A DNA stretch of 64,000 bases, taken from positions 27,501 through 91,500 of the forward strand of contig JAMPIV010017774.1 of assembly GCA_024509875.1 (NCBI GenBank), written 5' to 3'. Position 1 is the stretch's first letter, and every line of letters starts with the position of its first letter. The notes under the pieces were generated by a model. The model did not search any database and was not told the DNA's origin. It saw only the letters and a list, made by a program, of their open reading frames with translations. Of the stretch, positions 57,412 to 64,000 are shown piece after piece. Source of the stretch: Oreohelix idahoensis (lineage: Eukaryota > Mollusca > Gastropoda > Stylommatophora > Oreohelicidae). A program made the position numbers and the translations under genes.

Positions 57412-57476
57412 CTGTTTTTTTTTTACAAATAAAATTTTGCTTTGTTTTGGTGAGGTGCGTCCCGTTCAACCTAGAC
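57412..57476 (-). repeat. head fragment of the (GTTC)n SINE-like family
   Basis: TTTTGGTGAGGTGCGTCCCG then TTCAACCTAGAC corresponds to the head in 29601-29749, same orientation. Confidence 0.5.
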
Positions 57477-57479
57477 CCC

Positions 57480-57789
57480 AAAGATGCAGCAATAGTGAAT
57501 GCAGTCAGCGACCCATAGCTTGACTGCTTGCATCAGGATCAGCGAACCAGAGCTGGTCAAGACCGTACTTCACCTCCACGTGGTGGTCCTGGAAACAGTC
57601 TGCAGCAGTGCATTCTGGCTGAGCGAGTACGGATCGAAGAGGGAAGGCAAACCCGGTCCCAAAAAATGCTGTGCTGAAGTCGGATGTGTCGACCGAAAGG
57701 TGCAGATATCACAACTATGGTGTAAACAGACACAACACAACCACTGTCCTTTTCAGGGCGAACGAGGAAGAAGAAGAAGAAGAAGAACC
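57480..57789 (+). repeat. possible SINE with (GAA)n tail
   Basis: A ~280-base sequence ends in (GAA)n at 57764-57788, like the SINE at 26677-26883, but the body is different. A plus frame of 140 codons is open without any domain. No target duplication was found. Confidence 0.35.
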
Positions 57790-58149
57790 AAACAAGAATT
57801 CTCAAACAAGAAACTGGTACGGAAGATGGTTATATACAAACAACAAGGCAAGCAAATCCACCAAACACTGGCATGGCTTAAACGGGAAGGCCAGGAGATG
57901 CATGAAGAAGAAAAACTATGACAGAACAACTACAACATCTAGGTGTAGTTAGGAGACTAGAGGTTCTGCGTTATGAAATGCCCACGTAGTCCCTGGTGGT
58001 CTTTGAGGAGATATACAAAGTCTACTGCCTTCTCACACATATGATAGGTGTGCTTCTGGTGTCTAAACTGTGCTTCTGGTGTCTAAACTATTTAGAGTTT
58101 CTACATTATATTAATATGGCATGTTTGAAGAAAAAAAATCGCTCTTTAG

Positions 58150-58182
<33 letters not shown>

Positions 58183-60444
58183 TGCACACAAAACCCGCCA
58201 AAAAACAAGGGATAAAGAAAGTTAAACAAAATTAGTATTTTTAAAAATGACACTAGTTGTAGAAAGAAGTTAAAAAAAATATGAAAATGTTTCTGAGAAT
58301 GCATGACAAAGACATTAAAAAATGGAAACAAATGTTGGAGAAATAGGATGCCATCAAAGAAATAAAAAGTACTATAACTATTTTTTGTTTTTTACAGTTT
58401 TTGCCAATTTTTCTCCACTCTGATGTATGGTTATTGTTTTATTTGTGACTGTTTAAATAATCTCTTGACTGTGTTACAATGACTTGCTTTGGTTCGGTTT
58501 TGGTATTTATTTGCTTAGAATGATGATTTGTCTTGATGATGATTTGTGTGGAATGATGATTTGTGTGGGTTCTCTCTTGCTAGCTAATAATCATTGTCTA
58601 CATAAAGATGAGTAACTCTGTATAGCCTCAACAAAAGGGGAATACAGCGTCATTGCACAGTCATAGATTTCCATTGGTTGATATGTCAGAACAGACTTGT
58701 TCACATATTTGACACCAAACAAGCAATACAAGGAAGGAGAGTATGTTTTCATTTCTGAACAGAACATACAATCTACCAAGTCAAACTCAGACTGATTGTG
58801 ATTTACAGAATGAACAGAATTACCTTAATTACAGTAGAAAATTAAATCAATGTTATCATGTAATTTGACAAGAAATACTAGGAAATTAAAAAAAAAAACA
58901 AGTTATGATATTACTTATTCAAGAATTTAGAATACTGTCAGTGTCTTTGGTTCAGATAAGAGGCTATTTTCCTCACTGACGAAGAGTTAATTCTCTTGAC
59001 TATTTCTTTGAAACTGAACTCTGAATTTCGCCTGGTGTTTAGGTAAACTTATCTGCTTGGACTTCTCCTGGGCGTCACAATAGGCATTAAGTTCCCACTG
59101 GATAATTTTCTTCAGTGTGAGCTACTGTCCAAGAGATGACTAGGCTTTTTGTTAACCTGGTTGTGAAGTGATGTTGTGATGTTGATAAGATACTGACGAG
59201 GTGTTGACTGTTTATAAACTGTTGACTTGTGATCACCGCTGGAGGTTTTGAAAAGTAAGCGCTAGTTCTCCAGTAGCATCAAGCAACGAGGCTGCTTTCT
59301 CCCAACAAATTACAGTAATCGAATTCCAGAGATCAGCTTCTCCTTGCTGTAAAACTGGCTAGGATTCTGCACTTGCACACTCAGGACTGTTATCCACAGT
59401 TTAAGAATTAGAATAGCATTATACTCAAAGCACATATAACTGTAAATATTGTGTAGCTTGAGTCCTCTCTTCTATAAGCTTAATGTTCTTCCAACAGTAT
59501 CTCTGCAAGTGATTTCTAAACTCATCATTTGTTTGCATGAAGTTAAAACAGATTCTCGTTTCCATGCCAAGAGTTAATTATTTCCCGTCTCTCGTTCGCT
59601 TAGACACGTACAAAAATGTATCATGACTGTCTTCCAGGGGTTCATCACTGAACACTGAACTATAATTCTCTGGGAACCACTGTGTTTCGACTAAACAAAT
59701 AAATCAGACTAAAGTCCCTAAAGAAATAATTTTTAGTGCCTTCGAACAAGAGGAAAGCATTAGGATTCTATTAGTGAAGACTTGAAAAAACAGCTATAGA
59801 ACAGAACGCAGGTGCACATATTTCATATAGAAACAGACAAATGTGAAGAAAGAGAAAAGTAAGGAATTTGAAAATAATTTGACGAAACCTTCAAACAACT
59901 CTGCGGCACCTGAGCATTTAGGATTCTGGGTTACCAACCTGTACCGCCATAGTGTATTAATTTTAAGCATTTTGATCTTTATATTTATTTCTTTTGTTTT
60001 CAAATATGTACGGCCTTATCATTAATTCTATTTCAAAAATGATTTTTAAATACGAAAAAGAAAGTTTTTGATGTTAGTTTACATAATAAATACTGATTCG
60101 TCTTTTTTTTTTTTTTTTTTTGGTAATTTTGCGACTGTGATGAATACATTTTTTGCCCTTCAGTAAACTGGTTAAATATGTGAATGTCGCATATTCAGTT
60201 TTTGTGTGATTTCTTTGGAAATTCTCTGACTTTATTTAAAGTCCATTTTATCTTTTGTTTACTACTGCTGCCTCTGTCAAACCTGCATAATGAAAGATTT
60301 TATTTTTAAGTTTGAATCTTTCTGTATCTGATATTTTAATTGCTTTCAGTAGGATAAGGTTAATGGTAAGAAAGCTCCATCACATTTCATTTCTTCTAAA
60401 TGCTTGAAGTCTTTATAATGTCAGTTACTTTGTATCCTCCCCAG
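57790..60444. other. no gene recognised; probably intron or upstream DNA of the zinc-finger gene
   Basis: A (CT)n(CA)n stretch lies at 58150-58188, GATGATTTGT triplets at 58520-58565, and a T run at 60104-60121. No exon is recognised. Confidence 0.4.
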
Positions 60445-61209
60445 ATCTTATGGCACGACAAAATCTTGTTGTGTGCTACGTTTGTGGGAGAGAGTTTGGC
60501 TCGAAATCTGTTGCCATCCATGAACCTCAGTGCTTAAGGAAGTGGCATAGTGAAAATGACAAGTTACCTCCTGGTCAGCGCCGACCTTTGCCAGTCAAAC
60601 CTCAAATTTTACCAGCGATTGGAGGTGCTGGAGGAAAGGTGGACAATGCTCGCTTCAATGAAATGGCATGGCAGGCAGCACAGGCTAATCTTGTGGAATG
60701 TGACAATTGTGGACGGACTTTTCAGCCTGACCGTTTAGTAGTTCACCAGCGTAGTTGTAAACCTGGCAAACCACTAAAGCCACTGAACCAGAATTCGAAT
60801 AATAACATAAATAATAATAGTGAAATAAAGCGTCCCAGAACAGCTACCCTTACTTCACCAACTGTCTTAAAACTTGACCAGACTGTAGACATTTCTGAAA
60901 ATCCTAAGGAACCAACAAACTCAATAAACTCAAAACCACCACAAGCACGGAATAATCAACAAAAAAATGATAATAATAGCAACAGACCAATCAGTGCAAA
61001 AGGTAGAACAAGACCAAATCTATCTGTCAGTCAAGGGCAAGAACAGCTTCAGATAAATAAACAAAAAGAAGCACCTGGAAATATGAATCGAGAAAAGACA
61101 TTCACAGCTCCAGTACAGAAGGGACCTCCAAAGAAAAAACGGGGCCCTCCAGGATCAAATTTTGTTTTCTGTTACATCTGTGGACGGCAGTTTACTGCAG
61201 CTTCCATAG
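60445..61209 (+). CDS. exon of a C2HC zinc-finger protein resembling ZNF474
   Basis: The only host-gene piece found. CCTCCCCAG ends at 60444 (acceptor) and GTAAAG starts at 61210 (donor). The open phase runs through both. Three C2HC-type fingers: [20 protein letters not shown] (about residues 9-28 from Met 60450), [20 protein letters not shown] (about 84-103), and [12 protein letters not shown] (about 246), which is cut by the intron before its His and Cys. Finger 1 is followed by [20 protein letters not shown], a block that from memory marks ZNF474. A long Asn/Pro/Lys-rich linker (about 105-240) separates fingers 2 and 3. The ATG at 60450 lies five bases into the exon, so it may be internal rather than the start. 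Function in the cell is not known to me; related proteins are expressed in ciliated tissue and testis. Confidence 0.85.
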
Positions 61210-61759
61210 GTAAAGAATTATTTATTGTGTATCTTCTGTGTCTGCAACTGATGCTTTCTTGTATTCTTGAGTAACATAGAATCAGGGTCTTTAAGAAAGC
61301 ATTTATACATAATAGTCTTCTACTACTTGCCCAGCTTTCTATTATTCTTCACAATTAATATCTTTTGATTCTTTTGTTTCCGATGAGCCTTGCACAGATC
61401 AAATAGGAGTGGAGGTAGGGTTCTCATTTGTCACCTCTTGCTGTCATGACCAGGCAGATTTTATGAAATCCATGCCAGGAAGCATTTGCATAGTTTGCTA
61501 AGATTTTCATCATGTACCTATTTTATTATTCTTTTGCTGTTTCTTTATTCTAATATTAATGTAAAGTAATAATCTTTAGTGATAGTTGCTAGACTGCTGT
61601 GATAGTTGCTAGACTTTTGTCATAATTGCTAGATTTTTGTGATAGTTACTAGACTTTTGTGATAATTGCTAGACTTTTGTGATAATTGCTAGACTTTTGT
61701 GATAGTTACTAAATGAGGTTATATTCAAATATTATTCATCCTACTGTTCTGCTACTATA
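61210..61759 (+). other. intron of the zinc-finger gene with 20-bp minisatellite
   Basis: Intron sequence after the donor GTAAAG. 61575-61714 holds seven copies of a 20-base unit (GATAGTTGCTAGACTTTTGT). Confidence 0.8.
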
Positions 61760-63130
61760 CTGAAGCACATTAAAAACGCACCACCTGTATCATCCAGGAA
61801 CAGAGTGTGAAATGTAAATATAAGTGTTTACAAGTTTACATATTTGGAATCTTTATTCATTTTCCTATGAATCCATGCTGGTCATTAATTTGTACATTTG
61901 ATTGTTATGAAATTCATTGCATTCTGTGCAGGCAAGGGAGAAAACCAAAATTGCAATCAATAAAAAAATTCATTCACACTATCCTCAGTATCTGGTATGT
62001 CCACCGTGTGCTTGCAAACGGCTCTGCATGGAACTCACAAGTCTCTGAAGGAAATTCCGGGGAATCAAGTCCCATTCACGTGTAAGAGCAGCTTCGAGCT
62101 GTTGCAGATTAGCTGGAGAACCTTGCCTGTAGACTCTGCGTCTAAGCTCGTCCCACAGATCTTCTATAGGGGACATGTCTGGTGATAAGGCAGGCCAATC
62201 AATCGTCACAATGTTCTGCTGCTGTAGATATTGCTGCGTAATGCATGCGGTGTGCGCACGTGCGTTATCCTGCTGGAGAAGCTGCAAGTCTGGATAATTT
62301 GTAAACGCAGGAGCAACCAATGCATCCAGAACCTCATCTCAATATGTCACAGCATTAACATTTCCACGGAAGACGTGAAGAGGCAAGCGATGGTGAAAAC
62401 TGAATTCTCCCTAAATGTGAATACTGCCACCTCCAAATCGGTTGTGCTGACGAACACAGCAATCTGCAAAGCGCTCTCCACACCGTCACCAAATCCGCAT
62501 ACGTCCATCAGCAAAGGATATGTTGAATCTGCTCTCGTCTGTGAATAGGACAGCATTCCACTGCAGTCTAGTCCATCTGACATGTTGCTCTGCCCATTGC
62601 AGGCGCTGCTGACGATGTCTGGGAGTCAAGTTTGGCTCAACATATGATCGTCTTGCAGTAAGGCCTGTATCTCTGAGTCGTCGTATGACTGTCATTCGAG
62701 AGACTTGCCCACGTCTACCCACTATTGCTCTTGCTGTTTGACTTGCCGGGAGAGAACGATTCCTTAGGTGACTCAGCACAATATGACGATCTTGCGCAGG
62801 GGTAGTAACTCGTGGTTGGCCACTCTGAAGTCTATCCCAGGCACTGCCAGTGGTTCTGTAACGTTCATTGAGACGTACAATAGTGCTGTGGTGGCAATTC
62901 ATCCTTCTGGCAATGGCCCACGAGCTCATTCCGGTCTCCAACATACCAATGGCTCATTGGCGGTTCTCACCTTTCATGACACTTATCAACACGGGGAAAT
63001 GCACTTTCCATTCCAGCAGCCATTCGCTCTCTACCTCATGACAAACACGGGGAAAATCCATTCCCACACTTTTTTTTCAGCTTCTCGGCATCAGTATATA
63101 TAATAGTGGTGCGTTTTTAATGTGCTTCAG
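61760..63130 (-). mobile_element. Tc1-like transposon, 1371 bp, in the intron
   Basis: Perfect 25-base terminal inverted repeats starting CTGAAGCACATTAAAAACGC, flanked by TA on both sides (61758-61759, 63131-63132). It carries a broken Tc1 transposase on the minus strand, opposite to the host gene. Confidence 0.96.
61985..62977 (-). pseudogene. Tc1 transposase, DD34E, with in-frame stops
   Basis: The likely start is ATG at 62975-62977. N-terminal paired-type helix-turn-helix region (GMLETGMSSWAIARRMNCHH), TVIRRLRDTGLTARR, first catalytic Asp in LFTDESRFN, second in LLQQDNARAHTA, and Glu in SPDMSPIEDLWDELRRR, with 34 residues between the last two. The reading frame is continuous but has at least four stops (near 62956, 62484, 62424 and 62370). 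Several are TGA where Arg (CGA) is expected, i.e. CpG decay. No frameshift is needed to explain it. Confidence 0.94.
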
Positions 63131-63236
63131 TATATTTGTTCTTCTTCCATAAAACAACTGATGCATATTTGATTTTTCAAGCATTCTTAAATTTGAGCAT
63201 AAAATCATGTCAATCATTCCAGGTCTTGGCTGCTCA

Positions 63237-63690
63237 TCATCATCATCACCCTTCAGCTGCCTGTAGACCGTAGACCTTAGCTCACATCAGAATTCTTCAC
63301 TCATGTGCAATATAATATGTTGTTTCCGTGTCCTTTTTTCAGCCTGTTTATGATTCCCTTCTTCCTATGTGTATTTGGGTTTGCCTGTGTTTCCTTGACT
63401 TTTGGGATGAGGACTGCCTTATATTGCTGTCAGCAGATTTCTTCAAAATGTTCACATCTTCACTCATTTTACTGTCATCTTTATCCCTGATGATTTCTTT
63501 TATTTTTGCTCATATCTATAGTTTTAAACCCTATTTTCATCAAATTATCCATAGAAATATTGACGTTTTTGTCATTAGTGAGTGACACCAGAGATTCTGT
63601 ACCTGTCCTCTGTAGTAACCACATAACACTTTGTGCTACCCAGCAATCTCTTATTTTGTTCTGTATCCATCTTCACATGATGAGGAGGAG
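63237..63690 (-). repeat. old RTE LINE C-terminal/3' fragment
   Basis: Starts with (CAT)n and CCCTTCAGCTGCCTGTAGAC, the conserved LINE 3' end. GGGATGAGGACTGCCTTATA then corresponds to the GGTTCCAGAACAAGGACTGC region of the full-length LINE at 46526. Too decayed to read as protein. Confidence 0.55.
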
Positions 63691-63798
63691 AAGTAATGAA
63701 GGTTGATGCAAGTATAAGGTTGGAAATAATCTGTCAATAGAGAATATAACCATATTCTGGCTGCATAATGAGTGCATGCAGTACTTTCATGATCACAA

Positions 63799-64000
63799 AA
63801 GTGATATGTGTACATGCTAGTGACATGCGTACATGCTAGTGATGTGTGTCTAAAAGTGACTTGTGCCCAGAAGTGACGTGTGTCTAAAAGTGACTTGTGC
63901 CCAGAAGTGACATGTGTCTAAAAGTGACTTGTGCCCAGAAGTGACATGTGTCTAAAAGTGACTTGTGCCCAGAAGTGACATGTGTCTAAAAGTGACTTGT
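63799..64000. repeat. 34-bp minisatellite, runs off the window
   Basis: Unit AGTGACATGTGTCTAAAAGT GACTTGTGCCCAGA, at least five copies plus diverged units on the left. The array continues past the window edge. It probably lies in the same intron as the Tc1 element, though no downstream exon is seen. Confidence 0.92.

Overview
The window is repeat-rich animal DNA. The only host-gene piece I can support is one exon. There is no operon structure, coding is sparse and intron-like, and almost everything recognisable is a transposable element or its debris. The element mix (a Ty3/Gypsy LTR element with integrase ahead of reverse transcriptase, a Penelope-like element with a GIY-YIG domain, RTE-type LINEs, hAT, mariner and Tc1 transposons, tRNA-derived SINEs, long minisatellites) fits an invertebrate metazoan. 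I cannot place the phylum from sequence alone; mollusc and chelicerate both remain possible.

Layout. 281-9662: one LTR retrotransposon on the minus strand, nearly identical LTRs, 5-bp target duplication, gene order gag-PR-INT-RT-RH. 9668-13000: unassigned DNA, a 401-bp mariner-type remnant, a short Arg/Lys-rich exon-like block and a near-perfect 314-bp foldback element. 14299-20760: a truncated RTE LINE with a 34-bp target duplication, LINE and SINE fragments, an (AT)n block. 21045-22711: broken copy of a widespread invertebrate repeat-borne gene. 26343-28150: dead Penelope-like element carrying a SINE. 28218-36782: hAT-type non-autonomous elements, SINEs, four minisatellites and a large (CAT/CAC)n array. 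37212-39746: hAT element with a mariner nested in it. 39780-49595: RTE LINEs, one of them split by a 2.34-kb TG...CA element and one apparently full length (3.24 kb). 50788-57790: more LINE/SINE pieces, a 154-bp hAT MITE and a 46-bp minisatellite of about 24 copies. 60445-61209: exon of a C2HC zinc-finger protein resembling ZNF474, followed by an intron with a Tc1 transposon, LINE debris and a minisatellite running off the window.

How it works together. The autonomous-looking elements encode the machinery that plausibly made the others: RTE endonuclease/RT for the truncated LINEs, and for SINEs that share 3' tails with LINEs; hAT transposase for the elements with 8-bp duplications. Nesting gives relative ages: mariner is younger than hAT, SINE younger than Penelope, LINE younger than the hAT MITE, and the TG...CA element younger than the RTE it splits. 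Every transposase/RT frame except the LTR element's INT-RT-RH frame carries stops or frameshifts, so most of this is fossil.
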